Program-made: the position numbers and the translations under genes
Origin: an uncultured Candidatus Saccharibacteria bacterium
Lineage (GTDB): Bacteria > Patescibacteriota > Saccharimonadia > Saccharimonadales > Saccharimonadaceae
DNA length: 64,000 nt
Reading direction: 5' to 3'
Assembly (NCBI GenBank): GCA_938036825.1
Contig: CALHWD010000005.1
Span: 124,001 to 188,000, forward strand
In this document: one piece after another, positions 34,173-41,636 of the stretch
Position numbering within the stretch: position 1 is the first letter of the stretch
Layout of the letters: every line of letters starts with the position of its first letter
Notes under the pieces: generated by a model
What the model saw: the letters and a program-made list of their open reading frames with translations, nothing else
Told to the model about the DNA's origin: nothing
The model's database searches: none

Positions 34173-34852
34173 TGGCGGTAACTCCCTCTGGCTTGGTCGT
34201 GCGTGATCTTGCCATGCTCAATGGTGATGACGCGGCGCTTGAGCCGGTTAACGATCTCGACATTGTGGGTGGTCAGCAGCACGGTCGTGCCGTATTTATT
34301 AATCTTCTCGAGCAAACGAACGATATCCCAGCTGTGCTTAGGGTCAAGGTTACCAGTGGGCTCATCAGCGATAAGAATCTTGGGCTGGCGCACGACGGCA
34401 CGGGCAATCGCCACCCGCTGGCGCTCACCACCACTGAGCTGGTGCGGAAATTGCTTCTCTTTACCCCGGAGGCCGACGAGATCGATCACCTTAGGTACTG
34501 TGTTCTTGATCTCGCGATTGCTCATACCTGCAATCTCCAGCGCAAAAGCGACATTCTCAAAAACGGTGCGCTGCGGCAATAACTTAAAATCCTGAAACAC
34601 CACGCCAATCTTGCGGCGCAGCAGTGGAATATGCTTATCTTTCAAGGTGTCGTAGTCGATACCACCGACCACAATCTTACCCGTTGTGGGCTTCTCTTCG
34701 CGAGTAAGGAGCTTGAGCAGCGTGCTCTTGCCCGCCCCGCTCGTACCAATAATAACGACAAACTCATTGGGCTCAACATGTAAGCTTACCCGATCAAGTG
34801 CCGGCTTGGCGTCCTTATCATACCGTTTGGTTACTCTGTCTAACAATATCAC
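34169..34852 (-). CDS. ftsE: Cell division ATP-binding protein FtsE
   Basis: 227 residues. ABC ATPase with Walker A GTSGAGKST (36-44), signature LSGGERQRV (139-147) and Walker B ILIADEP (159-165), with the FtsE-typical sequence spacing. The start is GTG at 34852: TGC-TATACT (34859-34864) ends 6 nt before it and there is no ribosome site, so the mRNA would be leaderless with GTG as its first codon. It leads the ftsE-ftsX-hydrolase operon. Confidence 0.95.
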   Translation of the reverse strand: MILLDRVTKRYDKDAKPALDRVSLHVEPNEFVVIIGTSGAGKSTLLKLLTREEKPTTGKIVVGGIDYDTLKDKHIPLLRRKIGVVFQDFKLLPQRTVFENVAFALEIAGMSNREIKNTVPKVIDLVGLRGKEKQFPHQLSGGERQRVAIARAVVRQPKILIADEPTGNLDPKHSWDIVRLLEKINKYGTTVLLTTHNVEIVNRLKRRVITIEHGKITHDQARGSYRQ

Positions 34853-34858
34853 TATACC

Positions 34859-34864
34859 AGTATA
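34859..34864 (-). promoter_or_regulatory. Leaderless -10 of ftsE
   Basis: TATACT with upstream TGC on the minus strand, ending 6 nt before the GTG start. Confidence 0.6.
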
Positions 34865-35037
34865 GCATATGGCCGCATCTGAAGACGAGATTGTTTACAT
34901 GTTGCAACGCATCGGTACATTACACCACTGTTATGATTATGACGTAGTTAATTAGACACGACGTATCACACATTTCAAAGTACAGCCGCAGATAACTATC
35001 CTACAAAATAACAAAAATACAAAAACCAAGGTGAGTT

Positions 35038-35075
35038 GCCCCGCGAAAATAATAGTTATATTATCTTCGCGGGGC
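35038..35075 (-). terminator. Hairpin after small 35086 gene
   Basis: GCCCCGCGAA (35038-35047) pairs with TTCGCGGGGC (35066-35075), a 10-bp GC-rich stem extended by AT pairs. It lies 10 bp after the stop. The minus strand lacks a direct T-run. Confidence 0.65.
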
Positions 35076-35085
35076 GTAGTGGTGG

Positions 35086-35295
35086 TTATTTTTGTCTCCC
35101 GGCGACCAAGACCAGCTTGATGTGCTCAGAGGTATAAAACTCTCTGATATAAGCAGAGAACCCTAACCATGCGAGACGCATAAGGATCTCCTTGCGCTCA
35201 TCCTGAGACAGGTTAGCGGGCAGCATTCTCTCATCTGACGGATGCGCCTCAAGTGAAGCGATAACAGCCCGGAGAATGGCATTCACGCGGTCCAT
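35086..35295 (-). CDS. Small hypothetical protein, 69 aa
   Basis: 69 residues, helical, unrecognised. GAGGAG lies 6 nt before the ATG. A GCACCTC/GAGGTGC hairpin (35311-35327) sits just above this ribosome site in the leader. It has its own terminator hairpin, which supports a real short gene. Confidence 0.6.
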   Translation of the reverse strand: MDRVNAILRAVIASLEAHPSDERMLPANLSQDERKEILMRLAWLGFSAYIREFYTSEHIKLVLVAGRQK

Positions 35296-35383
35296 AATGG
35301 ACTCCTCTCTGCACCTCTATGAGGTGCAACACGAGCCTAGCTCTTCACTAAGCTCTCTTTCTTATCACCATACAAAAAACAAA

Positions 35384-35407
35384 ACAGAAGTATCCCGATA
35401 CTTCTGT
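35384..35407 (-). terminator. Intrinsic terminator, probably of prfB
   Basis: ACAGAAGTATC (35384-35394) and GATACTTCTGT (35397-35407) form a perfect stem, followed on the minus strand by TTTTGTTTTTTG. It lies 260 bp after prfB, the nearest upstream gene. Confidence 0.75.
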
Positions 35408-35544
35408 AACGAAAGCAAAGAACTCATACAACATGACGTGTTGATGGTAGCAAAAAAGAGAGCTTAGCAATCAAGCAGCATCTTGAGGCTATGCAACCAC
35501 TACATTATAAGATACGTATCAACCTACAACCTATGCGGGAGGGA

Positions 35545-35568
35545 TACTCTATTACTCTATTACTCTAT
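35545..35568. repeat. Three tandem copies of TACTCTAT
   Basis: Perfect 8-bp unit repeated three times, between prfB and its terminator. Such a short tandem array can vary in copy number. Confidence 0.8.
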
Positions 35569-35669
35569 TAGCTTATATGTCAACAGTGTGATGTACAAAA
35601 ATGTTGTGATTTTATCATCTTATGAAGTCGTTTACTTGAGAATAGTGGTGATAATATGAGGGTTGATTT

Positions 35670-36755
35670 TTACTTCTCCCCCACCCCCATCGCCAAATAT
35701 GCCTCGATAAAGCCGTCGATGCCGCCATCGAGGACAGCTTGGGCGTCGTGGGCTTCGTGTTTGGTGCGGGTATCTTTGACGAGGGTATAGGGGTGGAGTA
35801 CATAGTTGCGGATCTGCGCACCCCAGCTGGCAGACTCACCGGTGCGGAGGTCAGCAAGGCTGGCGGCTTGCTGCTCGTGCTGGAGCTGAGCGAGGCGTGA
35901 GCGCAGGATGGTAAGAGCGGTCTCGCGGTTTTGGATCTGGCTGCGTTCGTTTTGGATGGCAACGACGATGCCGGTGGGTAGATGGGTAACGCGCACCGCC
36001 GAGTCGGTCGTATTAACGCCCTGCCCGCCCTTGCCACCACTGCGGTAGACGTCGATCCGGAGGTCTTTGTCCTCAAGCTGCACCTGCTCAGGCTCAGCGA
36101 TCTCGGGCATCACCTCCACCAGGGCAAAGCTTGTCTGGCGCAAATGGTCGGCATTAAACGGGCTGAGCCGCACCAGGCGGTGCACGCCATGCTCGCTGCG
36201 CAGCTGGCCATAGGCATACGCACCATGGAGGCTGTATGTCGCACTCTTGATGCCAGCTTCTTCGCCCGTCGAGCGCTCGAGGAGCTCCGCTTGGAGGCTA
36301 TGCTGCTCGGCAAAGCGCAGGTACATCCGCTCGAGCATCGCTGCCCAATCCTGCGCATCAGTGCCACCGGCCCCAGCACTGATCTTGATAATAGCCGGTT
36401 GGTCGTCGTGCTCGCCACTGTAGAGGAGGTCGCGGTGGCGCGCTTGGTAGTCGTGCTCGAGGGCGGCAAGCTGCTGCTCAAACTCTGGTATCATCGAATC
36501 GTCGCCAAGGTCCATCAGCTCTACAATGTCGCTCGCCTGAGCCTGCAGCACCTGCCACGGCTCTATCTGCCCTCGCAGTGCCGCTGCCTGGCGCGACACC
36601 TGCTGAGCGTGGGCTGGATTGGCCCAAATTTGCGAGTCGGCCAGCTGCGCCTCGAGCTGAGTGAGCTGAGTAGCTTTGTCCGTAATTTGCAAACGACGAA
36701 TCGCATCGAGAATATCGGCGAGGAGCTGTGCGGCGCGCTTTTTGAGTGGTTGCAT
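35670..36755 (-). CDS. prfB: Peptide chain release factor 2
   Basis: 361 residues. It ends translation at UGA and UAA. The tripeptide SPF (198-200) marks RF2 rather than RF1 (PxT), and the GGQ is at 243-245 in YRSGGKGGQGVNTTDSAV. No internal UGA frameshift site, common in prfB of other bacteria, interrupts the gene; the start ATG 36755 lies 6 nt beyond TATAAT (36762-36767). Its presence means UGA is a stop codon in this organism. Confidence 0.95.
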   Translation of the reverse strand: MQPLKKRAAQLLADILDAIRRLQITDKATQLTQLEAQLADSQIWANPAHAQQVSRQAAALRGQIEPWQVLQAQASDIVELMDLGDDSMIPEFEQQLAALEHDYQARHRDLLYSGEHDDQPAIIKISAGAGGTDAQDWAAMLERMYLRFAEQHSLQAELLERSTGEEAGIKSATYSLHGAYAYGQLRSEHGVHRLVRLSPFNADHLRQTSFALVEVMPEIAEPEQVQLEDKDLRIDVYRSGGKGGQGVNTTDSAVRVTHLPTGIVVAIQNERSQIQNRETALTILRSRLAQLQHEQQAASLADLRTGESASWGAQIRNYVLHPYTLVKDTRTKHEAHDAQAVLDGGIDGFIEAYLAMGVGEK

Positions 36756-36761
36756 AGGTCT

Positions 36762-36767
36762 ATTATA
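36762..36767 (-). promoter_or_regulatory. Leaderless -10 of prfB
   Basis: TATAAT on the minus strand, ending 6 nt before the ATG; spacer AGACCT. Confidence 0.65.
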
Positions 36768-36997
36768 CCGCACTCTTGGAGGGCTCGCTCTACTATGTGA
36801 CGCAAAGTATTGGGCATCAATTTTACAGAGAGGTTCATCACTCTGAGAAGAGGAACAACAAAAGGAAAAGGCACAAGTGATCGATGAACCTTTATGGTCG
36901 AAGTGTGCACTATCGTAGGTATAGAGCAAAACCAAGAGGCCGCCATCGCACGGATAGTGACCTCTGTATACACAGCGATTTATCGCCTCGCAGCCCC

Positions 36998-37960
36998 CTA
37001 CTGCGGTTGGACTGGTGTCGTGGGCTGGGCTGGTGCAGCTGGTGCTTGGGGTGTGAGGAGCTTGGTGGTCATTTCATCAATGTGGTCAAGCCGGCGCACG
37101 AGGTATGGGTGGTCGCTCAAGGTCTGAGCAAAGCGGTTCATTGGGCGGTTAGCGGTGTAGCGCTGCCACTGGCGAGCAGTTTCGTTCATGCCCTCCGCCA
37201 CGTCAGGGCCAATGTGCACCTTGACAAGCGCATTCTTGACGAGCTCTGGATCTTCGGTATAGGTAAGCGCCAAGCGATCGGCCGTATACTCGGTGCGGCG
37301 CTGCCAAAAGCCCGCTAGCCAGCCAGACACTGATGAGACAAACGGCAGTGCCAAGAACGGCTGCAGATACAGCATAGCTATGGTGTGCTTGTACTTAATG
37401 TGCCCCATCTCGTGGATAACGATTGCCTTAAGTTCATCAGGCGTGAGATAGCGAATCGAACCCGAATGCAGCACAATACAGTATGGATTCATAAAGCCAA
37501 AGGCATAGGCATTGATGACCGGATTCTGCGTAACGAAGATCTCTACCCGTGGCAAACCGAGGTCAGCCGCTGTGACGTTGGCCCAGTCGCGCAGCCAAGC
37601 ATAATCGCTATACTCCACCTGCATAGCATTACCCAACATCTTCTGCCGCTCCATCCGGATGAAAAACATCCCGATAAGGAGAATAATACCAAAGAGAAGA
37701 GCGCCGCTAAATAGATCCATGATCAAATGAAGCCACAGCGGAAGTGTATCAGTCTCTACATAGGTAGGCTTATCTCTTCCGTAATTTATCAATGTTGTGA
37801 CAATAAAGTAGAGTGACGTCATAAAAAAGAAGCCAATAAAGGTGGCTGCCAGCACAGTGTTGTCACTGGGCATAGTGGCGCGGGCCACGGCAAGCTGCCC
37901 CTTACTATACTGCGGCGCAGCTGCGGGCTGCGGTGAGTTGGTGTGCGGTTGTTGATCCAT
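36998..37960 (-). CDS. M48 family zinc metalloprotease, HtpX-like
   Basis: 320 residues. Two membrane helices near the N-terminus (about 36-58 and 82-101), then the catalytic domain with HEMGH (His183, Glu184, His187) and the third ligand in EYTADRL (Glu224). Two weaker hydrophobic stretches lie around 195-218. Both termini are Pro/Gln-rich. HtpX proteases remove damaged membrane proteins; the longer tail here is not typical. AAGGA precedes the ATG. prfB follows after 240 bp. Confidence 0.88.
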   Translation of the reverse strand: MDQQPHTNSPQPAAAPQYSKGQLAVARATMPSDNTVLAATFIGFFFMTSLYFIVTTLINYGRDKPTYVETDTLPLWLHLIMDLFSGALLFGIILLIGMFFIRMERQKMLGNAMQVEYSDYAWLRDWANVTAADLGLPRVEIFVTQNPVINAYAFGFMNPYCIVLHSGSIRYLTPDELKAIVIHEMGHIKYKHTIAMLYLQPFLALPFVSSVSGWLAGFWQRRTEYTADRLALTYTEDPELVKNALVKVHIGPDVAEGMNETARQWQRYTANRPMNRFAQTLSDHPYLVRRLDHIDEMTTKLLTPQAPAAPAQPTTPVQPQ

Positions 37961-38190
37961 TGGATTATCGATTCCTTATCTTGTATTGCTTATACAATTG
38001 TTTGTAACCTATTATAGTATATTCTGTTCAATCGCAAAATAGCCCTTTTCTCCATGAGTTCTTTCTCTTCTCTTCATTCAAGTGGAGATTGCTCATTATA
38101 GCGAGCAATTCTCACACAAAAAGTGAACATACTGGAGCGATATTTGCCCTTATACCGATTTGGCTATGGAAAGCGCAAGGATAAAGCAGC

Positions 38191-39537
38191 TTATGCTTGA
38201 CTGCCCTGCACCGCTGCAATAAATTGCTCACCACGGTCGGCATAGCTACGGTATTGGTCAAAGCTCGCGGCAGCGGGGCTTAGGATGACGACATCACCAG
38301 GCTTAGCTTGCTGCTTAGCGGTATCCACGACCTCTGTCATAGGCACACTACCAAGCGTTATGATAGGTGCAGCAACATCATAGTTTTGTAATACCGCTGC
38401 AATCGCCGAAGCATTTGCTCCCATAGTAATGACAGCACGGACAGACTCACCCTGATCATACACCTCTTGTGCGAGTGGCTCGTAATCACCACCTTTGTCT
38501 GCCCCACCAACAATGAGAACTTTAGGATCCGCAAAGGCACGCAGCGCTGCAATGGCACTGCCCGGTGTGGTAGCAATACTGTCGTCATAATACCGTACCT
38601 CATCCTGCTCTGCCACGAAGGCCAAGCGATGCGGCAAGCCAGCAAAGCTCGCCAGCCCCTCCGCCAGGCGCTGCGGCACAGCCTGTGGGTCGAAGGCCAG
38701 CACTGCGCTCAGCGCGGCACAAGCATTCTCAATATTGTGCGCACCGGGCAGCTGCAGGCGATCCGTTGCGCAAAGCCGCCGCTCACCCTGCCAAAAGGCA
38801 TCATCTTTCACATACACCATGCCATCGTCTGGCGTGCCATAGCGATACGCCGGTGGTGGCGTACCCAGGCTGCCACGCGCAACGTCCGTGTCGAGCGACT
38901 CAGCAATCTGCGCGGCATATGGATTGCTTGGATGATAAATACACACATCGCCTGGCCGCTGGTGCCGCCGAATATTAGCCTTAGCATCGACATACTCGGC
39001 AAAATTAACGTGTTTGTCGAGATGATCGGGCTCAATCATCAGCACCACCGCGATCTGCGGTGAGCGCTCGGCATCCCACAGCTGAAAACTACTCAGCTCA
39101 TATACTACCACATCATCAGGGCTAATCTGCCCCAGCTGCGCCAAGGCTGGCTGGCCAATATTGCCCACCACATGGACGGTGCGCCCAAGGGCTTGCAGCA
39201 TAGCAGCGATGAGGCTCACCGTTGTACCCTTGCCCTTTGTACCTGTCACGCCAATGATCGGCGCAGGGCAGCGTGCGAAGAACTCATTCGTAGCCGACCA
39301 CACTGTGCCGTCCGTCTCGATCCGCCACGGTGCCAATCCAGGGGTGCGCATGACGATATCGGCATCACCCAGCTGAGCAAAGACATCTGGGCCTGTCAAT
39401 ACATCCACCACCCCAGGCGGCACATCAGCAATGCGCCGCTCATCGGCTATCACAATCTCCGCCGCAGGCCACACCTGCCGCGCATAATCATATGTTGCAC
39501 GACCCTCAACGTCGTACCCAGCAATCGCAACTTTCAT
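38191..39537 (-). CDS. murD: UDP-N-acetylmuramoyl-L-alanine:D-glutamate ligase
   Basis: 448 residues. It adds D-Glu to UDP-MurNAc-L-Ala in peptidoglycan synthesis. The P-loop is GVTGTKGKGTT (97-107), followed by YELSSFQL, a DHLDKH metal-binding segment and a HNIENACAA motif, then the C-terminal Rossmann domain with DDSIATTPGS. The set is complete. The start at 39537 lies 6 nt beyond TGC-TATAAT (39544-39549). It stands away from other mur genes. Confidence 0.95.
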   Translation of the reverse strand: MKVAIAGYDVEGRATYDYARQVWPAAEIVIADERRIADVPPGVVDVLTGPDVFAQLGDADIVMRTPGLAPWRIETDGTVWSATNEFFARCPAPIIGVTGTKGKGTTVSLIAAMLQALGRTVHVVGNIGQPALAQLGQISPDDVVVYELSSFQLWDAERSPQIAVVLMIEPDHLDKHVNFAEYVDAKANIRRHQRPGDVCIYHPSNPYAAQIAESLDTDVARGSLGTPPPAYRYGTPDDGMVYVKDDAFWQGERRLCATDRLQLPGAHNIENACAALSAVLAFDPQAVPQRLAEGLASFAGLPHRLAFVAEQDEVRYYDDSIATTPGSAIAALRAFADPKVLIVGGADKGGDYEPLAQEVYDQGESVRAVITMGANASAIAAVLQNYDVAAPIITLGSVPMTEVVDTAKQQAKPGDVVILSPAAASFDQYRSYADRGEQFIAAVQGSQA

Positions 39538-39543
39538 ACCGTT

Positions 39544-39549
39544 ATTATA
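39544..39549 (-). promoter_or_regulatory. Leaderless -10 of murD
   Basis: TGC-TATAAT on the minus strand, ending 6 nt before the ATG; spacer AACGGT. Confidence 0.65.
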
Positions 39550-39633
39550 GCATACATAGCCTATCTCATGTGGATCCATCAGAGGTGAGAATAAGGGTTA
39601 TTGTTATTAATCCGCTCAAACCACAAAAATCTA

Positions 39634-39759
39634 CTAGCCCAAGCTGCTCTTCCTTATTACTTTGTTAAATAAGCAAAGTGTGGTCTTGTGTGATATGTCC
39701 CGATCCTCCTCAGGGTTGAAGCCATATCGCTCAACGTCCATCTGAGCTTCGGTGCTCAT
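39634..39759 (-). CDS. Possible 41-aa protein
   Basis: ATG at 39759 follows AGGTGAGCTT. The 41-residue frame begins MSTEAQMD and has a charged, not low-complexity, composition (GFNPEEDRDISHK) and ends with TAG. It sits in an otherwise empty 350-bp gap between murD and the 39887 gene, in the same direction. No homology is known to me. Confidence 0.4.
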   Translation of the reverse strand: MSTEAQMDVERYGFNPEEDRDISHKTTLCLFNKVIRKSSLG

Positions 39760-39886
39760 AAGCTCACCTAACGGAACGTAAGACAAATGCAACTAACCTA
39801 ATCGTTCGTACTCTGACGAGGAGTCACTTGAGCACGACGCAGGTATGCATTGTCACTGTGATTCAAAAGTCAAGTATTTCGGAATG

Positions 39887-40159
39887 CTACTTGGACGACC
39901 TAAGGTCGCCCTCTTGGAAATCATCAACCTTATCGAATAGTGCCATCAAACTTTCGCGCGTAGGCATACCCATGACATCCTCCATCCATTGCCATTCTTT
40001 TTCAGAAGGTGCATACGGGCCTGCGGTGAGCTCATTCATGGCTGTCAATAAATCTGAGCATTCCCGTTTTGTGAGGACAATCGTGACAAGGTCGTTGTAA
40101 CCTTTTCGTTCGTCCCCAGGACGGTAACTTTTACTGTTGGTTGGATTGACGTCACTCAT
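39887..40159 (-). CDS. Hypothetical protein, 90 aa
   Basis: Unrecognised soluble 90-residue protein, mostly helical, with a Trp-rich centre (EKEWQWMEDVMGMP). AGGAGA precedes the ATG at 7 nt. It lies 190 bp after the M16 peptidase gene in the same direction. Confidence 0.65.
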   Translation of the reverse strand: MSDVNPTNSKSYRPGDERKGYNDLVTIVLTKRECSDLLTAMNELTAGPYAPSEKEWQWMEDVMGMPTRESLMALFDKVDDFQEGDLRSSK

Positions 40160-40349
40160 ACATTGTTCTCCTATGCTATTACTTCAATAATACGACAAAA
40201 TTCAATGAATGCAAGTATCTCTCCTTGCCTTCACTAAAAAATAGTAAAAATAATTTGATCAAATTATATAAGCAGATAGGCCAAGCATCGCCACAAAAAC
40301 TTCGACTCTTATGGCACAAAGGGGGCAACTATACTAAGCTGAGGTGCTT

Positions 40350-41636
40350 CTACCTCTGTGTAAACAGCCCTTCCAGCTGCTCACCTAGCCGCACGATGTC
40401 GCTGCGCTCGCCGCTGCTCACACCAGCGAGTGCCCAGGTGTTGGCAGCGATGAATTCACGTGCTACAGCGTTCATTTGCTCGAGGGTTGTGCCTTTGATC
40501 TCTTGTGGCACCTTGGCATAGTCCTTCACATAGCCATCCCAGAAGAAGCGGCCAGTGTAGAATCCACTAATTTGTGCTACTGTTTGCGCCCCCATTTGGT
40601 AGCGCCCCAGGCCATAGGATTTGGCTGCCTCCAGCTCGGCCTCGGTAATTTCACCACGCAGCACCGCTTGGAGCTCACTGACAATCAAAGCAAAGAGCCG
40701 CTCTGCCTTGTCGCACTCTACCTCACCACCAAAGTCCCAGCTGCTCTCATACTTGCCCACCGAGCCATCACTAAACATCCCATAGGCCATGCCCTGCTTG
40801 CGCGCCTTGCCAAAGATGCGCGAGTGCATAGTGCCAGTGAGAATATGGTTGAGGCAATCGAGTGCAGCGTCTTCTTTATCGCTAAGCTCGCGCGGGATCT
40901 CCATCGACCAACCAAAGGTGAGGTTGCTGGCCTCTTTGCGGCGGATGAGGGTAGGCTTACCACTGTGAAGTTCGTCGTGCGGCACCGCAAAGCGCTCACC
41001 ACGCGGCAGTTGCCAGCTCTCGAGCATACGCTTGATTTGCGCCTTGCGCCCCGCCATTTTGCCAGCAATGACAAAACGAAGGTTATCGCTGGTGTGGGTA
41101 CGTCGGTAGTGCTCCTGGATATCGCTCAACTGCACCCGTGCAATGGTACGTACTCGCTGGTGGTAGGTGTAGATGTCATTCCCCAGTAGCTGCTGGATCT
41201 TGGGCCATAGTACTCGATTGTGGTTGTTAAGATAGCCGACAAGCTCGCTGCGCACATTGCCCTTCTCGGCTTCAAGCTCCATCTGGTTGAACTTTGGCTG
41301 GGTGATAGCCACCTGCTGCAACTGCAAAATACGCTCCCACTCAAAATCCGCACAGTCCGCCACATACACCATAGACAAATCACTCGTCCAGGCATTGTGG
41401 TAGGCACCGTTTTTAATAAACTCTGCCTCGTACTCATGCTCGCTCGCAAACTGAGCATTAGCACCAAAGGCCATATGCTCCATAATGTGCGCTGTCTCGT
41501 AGATGTCCTTGCTCGCAACATAGCGGTTGCCCGCCCGAAATTGGAACTGGAAGCTCATCACGGTTGCGCCAGGCACGTCGATGAGAAGGCCACGAGCACC
41601 ATTCTTTAGCCTGACCTCTGTTACTGTGTGTTGCAT
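40350..41636 (-). CDS. M16 family (insulinase-type) metallopeptidase
   Basis: 428 residues, a one-chain half-size M16 protein like the bacterial PqqL/ymxG type. The inverted zinc motif HIMEH gives His50, Glu53 and His54, with the downstream acid around Glu124 in the LEAEKGNVRSEL stretch. A second, inactive M16 half follows. There is no signal peptide, so it acts in the cytoplasm. Its ATG follows the secA stop with no gap (TAG-ATG), so both are translated from one mRNA. Confidence 0.9.
   Translation of the reverse strand: MQHTVTEVRLKNGARGLLIDVPGATVMSFQFQFRAGNRYVASKDIYETAHIMEHMAFGANAQFASEHEYEAEFIKNGAYHNAWTSDLSMVYVADCADFEWERILQLQQVAITQPKFNQMELEAEKGNVRSELVGYLNNHNRVLWPKIQQLLGNDIYTYHQRVRTIARVQLSDIQEHYRRTHTSDNLRFVIAGKMAGRKAQIKRMLESWQLPRGERFAVPHDELHSGKPTLIRRKEASNLTFGWSMEIPRELSDKEDAALDCLNHILTGTMHSRIFGKARKQGMAYGMFSDGSVGKYESSWDFGGEVECDKAERLFALIVSELQAVLRGEITEAELEAAKSYGLGRYQMGAQTVAQISGFYTGRFFWDGYVKDYAKVPQEIKGTTLEQMNAVAREFIAANTWALAGVSSGERSDIVRLGEQLEGLFTQR

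Larger units (their letters stand above)
35296..35669. other. Gap between small gene and prfB
   Basis: 374 bp. It contains the leader hairpin at 35311-35327, a minus-strand terminator (35384-35407) and three tandem copies of an 8-mer (35545-35568). A 28-codon minus-strand frame across the terminator has no ribosome site and is not called. Confidence 0.5.

Noticed and set aside
35398..35470. 28-codon minus-strand frame across the prfB terminator
   Set aside because: It reads through a perfect terminator hairpin and T-run and has no ribosome site.
36831..36891. Inverted repeat AGGTTCATC ... GATGAACCT after the M48 protease gene
   Set aside because: The loop is over 40 nt and no T-run follows, so a terminator cannot be supported.
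35670..36935. Programmed frameshift in prfB
   Set aside because: The RF2 frame is continuous from ATG 36755. The extra 60 codons upstream in frame cross the TATAAT box and read as non-coding, and there is no CTT-TGA site.
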